Notes under the pieces: generated by a model
Database searches by the model: none
Told to the model about the DNA's origin: nothing
The model's input: the letters and a program-made list of their open reading frames with translations, nothing else
In this document: in pieces, positions 30,826-38,319 of the stretch
Layout: every line of letters starts with the position of its first letter
Position numbering within the stretch: position 1 is the first letter of the stretch
Assembly (NCBI RefSeq): GCF_000767165.1
Contig: NZ_AXCZ01000005.1
Location: forward strand, 1 to 44,762
Direction of reading: 5' to 3'
DNA length: 44,762 nt
From: Cellulomonas bogoriensis 69B4 = DSM 16987
GTDB lineage: Bacteria; Actinomycetota; Actinomycetes; Actinomycetales; Cellulomonadaceae
Translations under genes and position numbers: made by a program

Positions 30826-32469
30826 CTACAGGTACTGCCCCGTCGGCGTCATCGTCTCGATCGTGCGCCCGCTCTCCTTGCCGCCCTTGCCCTGCACGAT
30901 CGTGCGGATGAACACGATGCGCTCACCCTTCTTGCCCGAGATCCGGGCCCAGTCGTCCGGGTTGGTCGTGTTGGGCAGGTCCTCGTTCTCCTTGAACTCG
31001 TCCACGCAGGCCGTGAGCAGGTGCTCGACCCTGATCCCCCGCTGCCCCGTCGACAGGAGCTCCTTGATCGCACTCTTCTTGGCGCGGTCCACGACGTTCT
31101 GGATCATGGCCCCGGAGCTGAAGTCCTTGAAGTACAGGACCTCCTTGTCACCCGAGGCGTACGTCACCTCGAGGAACTCGTTCTCGGGCGTCTCGGCGTA
31201 CATGCGTTCCACGACCGAGCGGATCATCGCCTCGACGGTCGCCACCGGGTCGCCCTCGTGCTCGGCGAGGTCCTCCGGGTGCAGGGGCAGCTCGGACGTC
31301 AGGTACTTGGCGAAGATGTCCCGTGCGGCCTCCGGGTCCGGCCTCTCGATCTTGATCTTCACGTCGAGGCGACCGGGCCGCAGGATCGCCGGGTCGATCA
31401 TGTCCTCGCGGTTCGAGGCACCGATCACGATGACGTTGTCCAGGCGCTCCACACCGTCGATCTCGCTCAGCAGCTGGGGCACCACCGTCGTCTCCACGTC
31501 CGAGGACACCCCCGTCCCGCGGGTACGGAACAGCGACTCCATCTCGTCGAAGAACACCACCACCGGGTTACCCTGCGACGCCTTCTCCCGCGCCCGGGCG
31601 AAGATCAGGCGAATGTGCCGCTCGGTCTCCCCCACGTACTTGTTCAGAAGCTCGGGGCCCTTGACGTTGAGGAAGTAGCTCTTGGCCGCCCGGCCGTCCG
31701 ACCCGCGCCGGCCCCGCGTCTCGGCCAGCGACCGTGCCACGGCCTTGGCGATCAGGGTCTTGCCGCACCCGGGCGGACCGTACAGCAGGACACCCTTGGG
31801 CGGCCGCAGCCCGTGCTCACGGAACAGCGCCGGATGCGTGAAGGGCAGCTCCACGGCGTCCCGGATCTGCTCGATCTGCGAACCGAGCCCCCCGATGTCC
31901 CGGTAGTCGATGTCCGGGACCTCCTCCAGGACCAGCTCCTCGACCTCGGACCGCGGGACCCGCTCGAACACGAATCCCGTCTTGGCGTCCACGGTGAGCG
32001 CGTCACCGATCCGGACCGGCGCGTCCAGGACGGAACCCGCCAGGCGGACCACACGCTCCTCGTCCGCGCGCCCCACCACCAGGGCGCGCTCGTCGTCGAC
32101 CAGCTCCTTGACCGACACGACCTCCCCGACCACCTCGTACCCGCAGGCCTCCACGACCGCGTACGCCTCGTTGAGCCGCACCTCCTGCCCGGGGCGCAGG
32201 GACTCCACGTCCACTCCGGGCGCCGCGGTCAGGTGCATCTTGCGCCCGGAGGAGATGACCTCGACGGTCCCGTCCGGCCTCGCGGTGAGGAACGTGGCGA
32301 ACGTCGCCGGGGGACGCCCCAGCTCGGCGAGCTGCTCCTGCATCTCGGCGATGCGCTCACGTGCGGTGCGCAGGGCGTCGGCCAGCCGCTCGTTCTTGGT
32401 GGCGAGGATCTGGACCTCGCGTGCGGTCGCGGACGCGCGACCCTCGTCGTTGTCGGACATGTAGGTCAT
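30826..32469 (-). CDS. arc: Proteasome-associated AAA+ ATPase (Arc/Mpa)
   Basis: Arc (Mpa in mycobacteria) is the hexameric ATPase that binds Pup, unfolds the tagged protein and feeds it to the 20S core. The 547-residue protein has an N-terminal coiled coil (about 12-52) for Pup binding, two OB-like domains (about 55-180) and one AAA+ domain with Walker A GPPGCGKT (230-237), Walker B VVFFDEME (Asp308, Glu309) and the region [16 protein letters not shown]. It ends in GQYL, the C-terminal motif that docks into the alpha ring. ATG 32469 has GGGAGG 4 nt upstream; Met4 is an alternative. A TAGGGT -10 box lies 67-72 bases before the start, within the gap to trmI. Confidence 0.97.
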   Translation of the reverse strand: MTYMSDNDEGRASATAREVQILATKNERLADALRTARERIAEMQEQLAELGRPPATFATFLTARPDGTVEVISSGRKMHLTAAPGVDVESLRPGQEVRLNEAYAVVEACGYEVVGEVVSVKELVDDERALVVGRADEERVVRLAGSVLDAPVRIGDALTVDAKTGFVFERVPRSEVEELVLEEVPDIDYRDIGGLGSQIEQIRDAVELPFTHPALFREHGLRPPKGVLLYGPPGCGKTLIAKAVARSLAETRGRRGSDGRAAKSYFLNVKGPELLNKYVGETERHIRLIFARAREKASQGNPVVVFFDEMESLFRTRGTGVSSDVETTVVPQLLSEIDGVERLDNVIVIGASNREDMIDPAILRPGRLDVKIKIERPDPEAARDIFAKYLTSELPLHPEDLAEHEGDPVATVEAMIRSVVERMYAETPENEFLEVTYASGDKEVLYFKDFSSGAMIQNVVDRAKKSAIKELLSTGQRGIRVEHLLTACVDEFKENEDLPNTTNPDDWARISGKKGERIVFIRTIVQGKGGKESGRTIETMTPTGQYL

Positions 32470-32535
32470 GGCGCCTCCCGGGGTCCGCGGCCGATGCCGC
32501 CCGGGTGCGGTCCCGGTCGACGTCGTGCTGACCCG

Positions 32536-32541
32536 ACCCTA
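32536..32541 (-). promoter_or_regulatory. Possible -10 box of arc
   Basis: TAGGGT on the minus strand lies 27 bases after the trmI stop and would give a leader of about 60 nt with the GGGAGG ribosome site of arc. Confidence 0.4.
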
Positions 32542-32567
32542 TGCGGGGCGGGGTGACCTGCGCAGCC

Positions 32568-33659
32568 TCAGGTCGCCGCGGGTGGGGTGGTGTCGCCCCC
32601 CTGCGGGGGCACGGCACCCAGGTCCCGGCGCACGCGCCGGATCTTCTTGTCCGAGACCGGGCGCTCGCCGAGGTCGTCCGGCGTCCACTCGTGCTCGGGG
32701 TAGGCGCCCTTGGCCGGGCGTCGACGACGCTCGGGGGCAGGGACGCCGTCGGCCATGCGCCGGGTCGTCAGCAGGAAGCCCGTGTGACCGATCATCCGGT
32801 GCTCGGGGCGGACGGCCAGACCCTCGAGGTGCCAGCCGCGCACCATCGACTCCCACGCCTGCGGCTCGGTGAACCGCCCGTCGTCGCGCAGGTCCTCGGC
32901 GAGCCTGGACAGCTGGGTCGTGGTCGCCACGTACGCGACCAGCACACCGCCGGGAGCCAGGGCGTGGGCGACGGCGTCGATGTTCTCCCAGGGCGCGAGC
33001 ATGTCGAGCACCACCCGGTCCACCTGGCCAGGCCCCTCGACCTGCGGCATGACGTCGCTGAGGTCACCGATCGAGAGGTTCCACGCCGGGTGCGGGCCGC
33101 CGAAGAACGTCTCGACGTTGGCCCGGGCGATTGCGGCGAAGTCCTCGCGCCTCTCGATCGAGTGCAGGTACCCGTGGTCCCCGACCGCCCGCAGCAGGGA
33201 CATGGTCAGGGCACCCGAACCGACGCCCGCCTCGATGACCCGTGCGCCGGGGTAGATGTCGGCCATCGCGACGATCTGGCCCGCGTCCTTGGGGTACACG
33301 ACGGCCGCGCCTCGAGGCATCGACAGCACGTAGTCCGACAGCAGGGGGCGCAGCGCCAGGTAGGCGACCCCACCGGAGCTCGTCACCACCGATCCCTCGG
33401 GCCCACCGATGAGCTCGTCGTGACGGAAGTAGCCCTTGTGGGTGTGGAACGTCGCGTCGGCAGCCAGAGTGATGGTGTGGAGGCGTCCGCGCGGGTCGGT
33501 GAGCTGCACCCGTTCTCCGACGCGCAACGGGCCGCGGCGCAGCGTCGCACCGGTCGCGCCGACCGCACCGGGGACCGAGTCGCGGGGGGCACCTCCAGGT
33601 GCGTCGTCTGCGGGGCCAGTGGTGGCACGCGGTCCGGGGGCGCTGCTGGAGGTGGTCAC
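32568..33659 (-). CDS. trmI: tRNA (adenine-58-N1)-methyltransferase TrmI
   Basis: TrmI methylates N1 of adenine 58 in the T-loop of tRNAs using S-adenosylmethionine. The 363-residue protein has an N-terminal beta domain after a disordered Ser/Pro/Gly-rich stretch (about 1-45). The methyltransferase core follows: the SAM-binding IEAGVGSGALTMSLL near 142-155, Asp/Glu positions in SIERREDF, and DMLAPWE near 217, the catalytic-loop motif. A basic C-terminal tail (RRRRPAKG, KKIRRVRRD) may contact RNA. GTG 33659 is chosen because it fits the leaderless -10 box (TAGACT, 8 nt away); no ribosome site is visible. It lies directly before arc, a common order in actinobacteria. Confidence 0.92.
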   Translation of the reverse strand: MTTSSSAPGPRATTGPADDAPGGAPRDSVPGAVGATGATLRRGPLRVGERVQLTDPRGRLHTITLAADATFHTHKGYFRHDELIGGPEGSVVTSSGGVAYLALRPLLSDYVLSMPRGAAVVYPKDAGQIVAMADIYPGARVIEAGVGSGALTMSLLRAVGDHGYLHSIERREDFAAIARANVETFFGGPHPAWNLSIGDLSDVMPQVEGPGQVDRVVLDMLAPWENIDAVAHALAPGGVLVAYVATTTQLSRLAEDLRDDGRFTEPQAWESMVRGWHLEGLAVRPEHRMIGHTGFLLTTRRMADGVPAPERRRRPAKGAYPEHEWTPDDLGERPVSDKKIRRVRRDLGAVPPQGGDTTPPAAT

Positions 33660-33667
33660 GACGGACG

Positions 33668-33673
33668 AGTCTA
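33668..33673 (-). promoter_or_regulatory. -10 box of trmI (leaderless layout)
   Basis: TAGACT on the minus strand is separated from the trmI GTG by 8 nt and lies in the 29-base gap after the M50 protease gene. It supports GTG 33659 as the start in the absence of a ribosome site. Confidence 0.5.
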
Positions 33674-33688
33674 GGAGACCCCCGACGG

Positions 33689-34831
33689 TCAGCGGCGCGC
33701 CGGCGGTCGGCGGAGCGCTCGTACCACGTCGGGGGTGTGCAGGACGCCGACCACCCGACCCTGCCGGTCCAGCACAGGCATGAGGGCCGCGTGGCGCGAA
33801 GCACGGGCGATGGCCTCGACCGCAGGGCTGCCGGTGAGGTCCGCCGGGACGCACGCCTGGGGCGGTGCCGGGACGCACACCGCGTCCAGCGGTGTTCCGG
33901 CACGGTGGGTCGCAGGAACCGCGGCGACCGCCTGCGGATCGACGCAACCCGTCGTGGCCCCGGCCTCGTCGAGGACGACGACGCCGATCCCGGTCGGGAG
34001 GGCACGGTCGGCCAGCTGGTGGAGCGTGGTGCTGCGTGGCAGTCCGACGGCAGGACGCATCAGACCGGTCACGGTCAGTGCCTCGACGGCACCGGCCGCT
34101 CGCGCGCCGCGGATCGCCTGGGTGGCCCCGCTCCACAGGAACGCACCGATCAGCGCCCCCCACACGACGCTGGTGAGGCTGGGGGTGGTGCCACGCGCCA
34201 GGGGCAGCAGGAGGATCCAGGCGACCACACCCACGGCCACGGCCTTGCCGACCCACCCGGCGGCGGCGGTCCCGGTCGATCGTCGACCGGTGCCGGCCCA
34301 GACGGCCGCCTCGAGGACGCGGCCTCCGTCCAGCGGCAGGCCGGGCAGGAGGTTGAACACCCCGACGAACCCGTTGGCGACCGCAGCGGCGGTGACGACC
34401 AGTGTCGCGATCCCGTCCGGGACCCACGACGAGGCAGCCCACGCGACCAGGCCGAGCGCGATGTTGGTGGCCGGACCGGCAACCGCGATCAGTGCGCTCG
34501 TCGCCGGGGTCGGTGCGGCCGCACCGAACTGGGTGTGCCCCCCGAGCAGGGTGACAGCGAGCTCGCGGACCTCGACACCGCGACGGCGGGCGACCAGGGC
34601 GTGGGCGAGCTCGTGGAGGAACACCGAGGCGAGGAGCAGCGCCACGAACACCCCGGCGACGGCGTAGGCACCGGACCCGGTGCCGGGGACGAGCCTCTGG
34701 ACGGCGGGCCCGAAGACCGCGACGAGCACGACGGCTGCCACCACCCAGCCCGGTGACACGACGACCGGTGCCCCGGCCACCCTGCCCACGACCCACCCAC
34801 GTGTTCGGCCGTGGTCGGTCGCTCTGCTCAC
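33689..34831 (-). CDS. M50 (site-2-protease-like) membrane zinc protease with CBS domains
   Basis: This 380-residue protein is an intramembrane zinc protease of the M50/site-2-protease family with C-terminal CBS domains. The zinc motif HELAH is at 73-77 inside a membrane helix, the second motif NLLPGLPLDGG supplies Asp168, and further helices lie near 24-44, 56-78, 108-135, 142-160 and 185-225. CBS-like sequence (VTGLMRPAV, GIGVVVLDEAG, LMPVLDRQGRVVGVLHTPDVVRAL) spans about 250-375 and may sense nucleotides. GTG 34831 is chosen because TAAGGT lies 7 nt upstream; GTG 34840 in the same frame overlaps that box. Its substrate is unknown. It is divergent from the RecB-like gene. Confidence 0.88.
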   Translation of the reverse strand: MSRATDHGRTRGWVVGRVAGAPVVVSPGWVVAAVVLVAVFGPAVQRLVPGTGSGAYAVAGVFVALLLASVFLHELAHALVARRRGVEVRELAVTLLGGHTQFGAAAPTPATSALIAVAGPATNIALGLVAWAASSWVPDGIATLVVTAAAVANGFVGVFNLLPGLPLDGGRVLEAAVWAGTGRRSTGTAAAGWVGKAVAVGVVAWILLLPLARGTTPSLTSVVWGALIGAFLWSGATQAIRGARAAGAVEALTVTGLMRPAVGLPRSTTLHQLADRALPTGIGVVVLDEAGATTGCVDPQAVAAVPATHRAGTPLDAVCVPAPPQACVPADLTGSPAVEAIARASRHAALMPVLDRQGRVVGVLHTPDVVRALRRPPARR

Positions 34832-34838
34832 GCCCGTC

Positions 34839-34844
34839 ACCTTA
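34839..34844 (-). promoter_or_regulatory. -10 box of the M50 protease gene (leaderless layout)
   Basis: TAAGGT on the minus strand is 7 nt before GTG 34831 and overlaps the alternative GTG at 34840, which argues for the shorter protein. Confidence 0.45.
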
Positions 34845-34910
34845 TGCGGTGGTCACCCGGGCTCCTCGACGGGTGTCGGGGCGCCCGTCGGCCGTGTCAC
34901 CGATGCCACG

Positions 34911-34916
34911 TAGCCT
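34911..34916 (+). promoter_or_regulatory. -10 box of the RecB-like nuclease gene (leaderless layout)
   Basis: TAGCCT is followed after 6 nt by the GTG start at 34923. No ribosome site is present. It faces the M50 protease promoter across about 65 bases. Confidence 0.6.
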
Positions 34917-34922
34917 GGTCCC

Positions 34923-35864
34923 GTGACTGCGAGCCCCGTCCCCGAGACGACGAGCCCTCGCGACCCGAAGGTGCGCAGGTCGTCCCCGGGCCTGTCCCCC
35001 TCCCGCGCGAACGACTTCCTGCAGTGCCCGCTGCTGTACAGGTTCCGCGTGGTAGACCGGTTGCCGGAGCCTCCGAGCGCCGCGGCAGTTCGCGGCACCC
35101 TGGTGCATGCGGTGCTCGAGCGCCTGTACGACGCACCTGCACCGCAGCGGACCCCCGAGGCGGCGAGGGCGCTGCTGGGCCCGGCGTGGGAGCAGATGGT
35201 GGCGGACCGCCCCGACTGCGTGGAGGTGCTGACCGACCCGCAGGACACCACCGGGTGGTTCGAGGAGGCCGGACGCCTCATCGACACGTACTTCACGTTG
35301 GAGAACCCGACGCGTCTGGAGCCCGCGGACCGTGAGCTGGCGGTCCGCACCGAGCTCGAGGACGGCCCGCTGCTGCGGGGGGTGGTCGACCGGGTGGACG
35401 TCGCCCCGGACGGCGCGATCCGGGTCGTGGACTACAAGACGGGTCGGTCACCCCGACAGGGCTACGAGAGCGGCGCACTGTTCCAGATGCGGTTCTACGC
35501 CTTGGTGCTGGAGCGCCTGCGGGGACGGCTGCCGGCGATGCTGCAGCTGGTGTACCTCGGGGACGGGAAGGTGCTGCGTCACGTCCCGACACGCCAGGAG
35601 CTCCGCAGCACGGAGGAGCGGGTCAGGTCGATCTGGTCGGGCATCCGGTCCACCGCTGAGCGAGGGGCGTGGCAGCCGCGGACGTCCCCGTTGTGCGGGT
35701 GGTGCGCGCACAAGCCGTTGTGCCCGGCCTTCGGTGGTACGCCTCCCCCGATCCCTGACGGTGCGGTGGAGGTGGCGATCGGTGTGCGGCCGCTCGGGCA
35801 GGAGGTCGTCGCGCCCGCGGTCGTACCTGGTGTCGGGGCAGGACGGGCCGGTCAGCCGGGTTGA
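34923..35864 (+). CDS. RecB-family PD-(D/E)XK exonuclease with predicted Fe-S cluster
   Basis: This 313-residue protein is a stand-alone RecB/Cas4-type nuclease. The catalytic core is GVVDRVDVAPDGAIRVVDYKTG, with Asp156 as metal ligand and Asp170 and Lys172 from the D-x-K motif. Four cysteines are arranged as in AddB/Cas4 iron-sulfur nucleases: Cys35 (LQCPLLYRF) near the N-terminus and Cys258, Cys261 and Cys267 (CGWCAHKPLC) near the C-terminus. SPSRANDFLQCP is the family's N-terminal signature. The role is presumably DNA end processing in repair. No cas1, cas2 or repeat array is nearby, so a CRISPR role is not supported. Its 3' end overlaps the convergent HAD gene by 13 bases. Confidence 0.9.
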   Translation: MTASPVPETTSPRDPKVRRSSPGLSPSRANDFLQCPLLYRFRVVDRLPEPPSAAAVRGTLVHAVLERLYDAPAPQRTPEAARALLGPAWEQMVADRPDCVEVLTDPQDTTGWFEEAGRLIDTYFTLENPTRLEPADRELAVRTELEDGPLLRGVVDRVDVAPDGAIRVVDYKTGRSPRQGYESGALFQMRFYALVLERLRGRLPAMLQLVYLGDGKVLRHVPTRQELRSTEERVRSIWSGIRSTAERGAWQPRTSPLCGWCAHKPLCPAFGGTPPPIPDGAVEVAIGVRPLGQEVVAPAVVPGVGAGRAGQPG

Positions 35865-36601
35865 CCGTCGAGGTGGTCGATCTGCCCGCCGGACCGCAAC
35901 ACCGCGAGGTCCCGGAGGCCGATGCGTGCCAGGGAGTCGGTCCGGCTCAGCCCCGGTTGGGCGTCCACGGGGACGATGTGCTGGACACCGAGGGTGCGGG
36001 CGCCGGAAGCCAGCGCGGAGGCGATCCCGGGCCGTGAGTCCTCGACCGCCACGCACTCGGTGACGTCGACACCCAGCAGGTCGGCGGCTCGCAGGTAGGG
36101 CTCGGGGTCGGGCTTGCCATGGGTGACCTCGTCGCCGGTGACGAGCACGTCGAACACCCCGCCGGGTGCTCGGGCGACGACAGCCTCGGCCAGCACCCGG
36201 TAGGACATGGTGACCAGCGCGCAGGGAACCCCGGAGTCACGCAGTGCGGTGAGGAGCTCACGGGCACCGGGCTGCCACACGAGGCTCTCGCTGATGGCGC
36301 GGGCCACGCCCTGGACGAGGCGTGACGCGATCTCCTCGACGTCCAGCGGGACCCCGTGGTCGCGGAGGATCGCGGCGGAGTCCAGGAGTGGCAGGCCGAT
36401 CATCTGGACGGCGTCCGCGGGGGCCCATGTCCCGCCGAACTCCTCGACGAGGGCGATCTCGGCACCCATCCAGGCGGGTTCGGTGTCGACGAGCGTCCCG
36501 TCCATGTCCCACAGGACCGCAGCCGGCAGCGGTCCCGTGGTGCGGGGGTCCCGGCTGGTGCTCCTGAGCGGTACGTCCGGTCGTGGGGATGTGTGCGGCA
36601 C
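35852..36601 (-). CDS. HAD-family phosphatase
   Basis: This 249-residue protein belongs to the haloacid dehalogenase superfamily, the beta-phosphoglucomutase-like branch. Motif I is WDMDGTLVDTEP with nucleophile Asp32 and acid/base Asp34, motif II is ALVTMSYRV, motif III is the lysine in THGKPDPEPYL, and motif IV is CVAVEDSRPGIASALASG. A helical cap lies between motifs I and II. About 27 N-terminal residues before the core look disordered. The substrate is not predictable; sugar phosphates are usual for this branch. GTG 36601 fits a leaderless start 6 nt after TAGACT. The 3' end overlaps the RecB-like gene by 13 bases. Confidence 0.9.
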   Translation of the reverse strand: MPHTSPRPDVPLRSTSRDPRTTGPLPAAVLWDMDGTLVDTEPAWMGAEIALVEEFGGTWAPADAVQMIGLPLLDSAAILRDHGVPLDVEEIASRLVQGVARAISESLVWQPGARELLTALRDSGVPCALVTMSYRVLAEAVVARAPGGVFDVLVTGDEVTHGKPDPEPYLRAADLLGVDVTECVAVEDSRPGIASALASGARTLGVQHIVPVDAQPGLSRTDSLARIGLRDLAVLRSGGQIDHLDGQPG

Positions 36602-36607
36602 GGCCGC

Positions 36608-36613
36608 AGTCTA
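36608..36613 (-). promoter_or_regulatory. -10 box of the HAD gene (leaderless layout)
   Basis: TAGACT on the minus strand lies 6 nt before the GTG at 36601, with no ribosome site in between. Confidence 0.6.
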
Positions 36614-36725
36614 GGCATGCGGGGCGCCGACGGTGCGTGCGGGTGTCACGGGGCCACGGCGTCACCTCTGCCTGGTGCCACCCGCCTGTCCTGCACGCGA
36701 AGCGACGTGGGCGGGTCTGGGGCCC

Positions 36726-37157
36726 TCAACCGAGGATGAACCGGGCGAAGGTCACGGTGTTGGAGAGACCTGCGAGGACGAGGCCCGCCCCGAAGACGAT
36801 CATTGCGACTCCGGCGAAGCCGCTTGCGCTGCCGACGGGGCCGAGGTTGACGTCGTGGGGCCGCTTCGGGTCGACGTAGACGGTGATCCCGTCGCCGGGC
36901 CGGACGAGGAGCCCTCGGGTCTGCATCTGGGCGATCCCGGTCATCCGCCGGGCGCGGATCCAGGTGCCGTCCGGCGCCGGGTAGTCGAACACGACCCGCT
37001 TGGGGCTGCTCCAGTTCGAGTACTCCACCACGACCGCCTGTACCGGCACACGAGGCACGCTCGTCGTCTGTCGCTGCAGGCGCAGCCCGACCACGACGAG
37101 AACGGCACCCGGCACGGCGAACAGGACCAGGGGGAGGATGGCCGCGACAAATCTCAT
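36726..37157 (-). CDS. DUF3592 membrane protein
   Basis: This 143-residue protein has an N-terminal membrane helix (about 3-27), an extracytoplasmic or cytosolic beta domain with VQAVVVEYSNW, VVFDYPAPDGTWIRARR and VRPGDGITVYVDPKRPHDVNLGP, and a C-terminal helix (about 110-133). That layout is the DUF3592 family, whose function is unknown. ATG 37157 is preferred; an in-frame GTG at 37163 is 6 bases earlier, and neither has a clear ribosome site. The gene lies between the HAD promoter region and the PAC2 gene, which is divergent from it. The 243-base stretch upstream (37158-37400) holds no gene; its last bases carry the PAC2 promoter. Confidence 0.78.
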   Translation of the reverse strand: MRFVAAILPLVLFAVPGAVLVVVGLRLQRQTTSVPRVPVQAVVVEYSNWSSPKRVVFDYPAPDGTWIRARRMTGIAQMQTRGLLVRPGDGITVYVDPKRPHDVNLGPVGSASGFAGVAMIVFGAGLVLAGLSNTVTFARFILG

Positions 37158-37387
37158 GATCACCCGATCGTCGGGGTTCGTGACGGGGTCAGCGCCGGGA
37201 GCGTCCTTGTGCACGCGCGGAGGCACCCCGACCTGACGCCAGGGCGGGCCCGAGACTACATGACCGATTTGCCGGTTTTCAGGGTCGTGGGCTCCGGTGG
37301 TCCACGGACCGGCCGACGGCGCTGCACGTCCGGGAGTCGTTCGGGGCTCCGTCCTCGCCCCGGGCGGGCCCGTCCAGGGTGAGCGCC

Positions 37388-37393
37388 TACGCT
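37388..37393 (+). promoter_or_regulatory. -10 box of the PAC2 gene (leaderless layout)
   Basis: TACGCT is followed after 7 nt by the ATG at 37401. There is no ribosome site. Confidence 0.55.
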
Positions 37394-37400
37394 GAACGTC

Positions 37401-38252
37401 ATGACGGATGTACGTGGTCCTGGCCCCTTGCACGGCCCGGTGATGATCGCGGCCTTCGAGGGCTGGAACGACGCGGGGTCGGCGGCCACCCAGGCCCTGG
37501 CACACCTGCACGAGGTCTGGGGTGCGCAGACGGTCGAGGAGCTCGACCCGGAGGAGTACCACGACTTCCAGGTGAGCCGCCCCACCATCACGGCCGAGGA
37601 CGACGGAACACGGACGATCACCTGGCCCAGCACGTCCGTGGCGGTCGGCGAGCCCGGTGGCACGTCCGTGGTGCTCGTGCACGGCGTCGAGCCGTCGATG
37701 CGGTGGCGGTCCTACTGCACGGAGCTCCTGGACGCCGCGGAGCGTCTCGGTGTCTCGACCGTGGTGACCGTGGGGGCCCTGTTGGCGGATGTCCCGCACA
37801 CCCGACCCATCCCCGTGTCGGCGACGTCCGACGACGCCGAGGTACGCGCCGAGCTGGGCCTGGAACCCAACACGTACGAGGGACCCATCGGCATCGTCGG
37901 TGTGCTGCAGCACGAGGCAGCGCGCCGTGGCATGCACGCCCTGTCCGTCTGGGCGGCGGTGCCCCACTACGTCGCGCACCCGCCCTCACCGAAGGCGACC
38001 GCCGCGATCGTCGCCAGGCTGGAGCAGCTCGTCGGGCAGCCGGTCCCCCTCGGCGACCTCGCCGAGGAGGCCGCCGCCTGGCAGCACGGCGTGGACGAGC
38101 TCGCGTCCGAGGACACGGAGATCGCCGAGTACGTCGCCCAGCTCGAGGAGGCGAAGGACACCGCCGACCTGCCGGAGGCCTCGGGCGAGGCGATCGCCCG
38201 GGAGTTCGAGCAGTACCTACGGCGCCGCGACGGAGGGCCGGGGCCCGGCTGA
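37401..38252 (+). CDS. PAC2-family protein
   Basis: This 283-residue protein belongs to the PAC2 family, named after a eukaryotic proteasome assembly chaperone and widespread in actinobacteria and archaea. It shows IAAFEGWNDAGSAATQALAHL near the N-terminus, YHDFQVSRPTI, VVLVHGVEPSMRW, VVTVGALLADVPHTRPIPV, YEGPIGIVGVLQ and SVWAAVPHYVAHPPSPKAT, the usual order for the family. The C-terminal third is helical and acidic. Its biochemical role in bacteria is not settled. It lies about 5 kb from the proteasome genes on the opposite strand, so a link to the proteasome is only suggestive. It converges on mshC. Confidence 0.9.
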   Translation: MTDVRGPGPLHGPVMIAAFEGWNDAGSAATQALAHLHEVWGAQTVEELDPEEYHDFQVSRPTITAEDDGTRTITWPSTSVAVGEPGGTSVVLVHGVEPSMRWRSYCTELLDAAERLGVSTVVTVGALLADVPHTRPIPVSATSDDAEVRAELGLEPNTYEGPIGIVGVLQHEAARRGMHALSVWAAVPHYVAHPPSPKATAAIVARLEQLVGQPVPLGDLAEEAAAWQHGVDELASEDTEIAEYVAQLEEAKDTADLPEASGEAIAREFEQYLRRRDGGPGPG

Positions 38253-38298
38253 CGCCGGCCGGCACTGGGCACCACTGGGCCGACCAGCGACCGACCAT

Positions 38299-38319
38299 CG
38301 GCCAGTCAGCGGCCAGTCA
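38299..38319. repeat. Short tandem-like direct repeat at the mshC 3' end
   Basis: CGGCCAGTCA occurs at 38299-38308 and 38310-38319, one base apart; the second copy contains the mshC stop codon. It lies in the gap between the convergent PAC2 and mshC genes, where no strong terminator is visible. Confidence 0.4.

Noticed and set aside
34923-35864. Cas4 of a CRISPR system
   Set aside because: The nuclease and cysteine pattern resemble Cas4, but no cas1, cas2 or repeat array is present; RecB-like repair nuclease is the simpler reading.
36726-37979. A 417-codon minus-strand frame running from DUF3592 across the PAC2 gene
   Set aside because: Only the part below 37157 looks like a protein; the upstream part is antisense to PAC2 and low in plausible structure.
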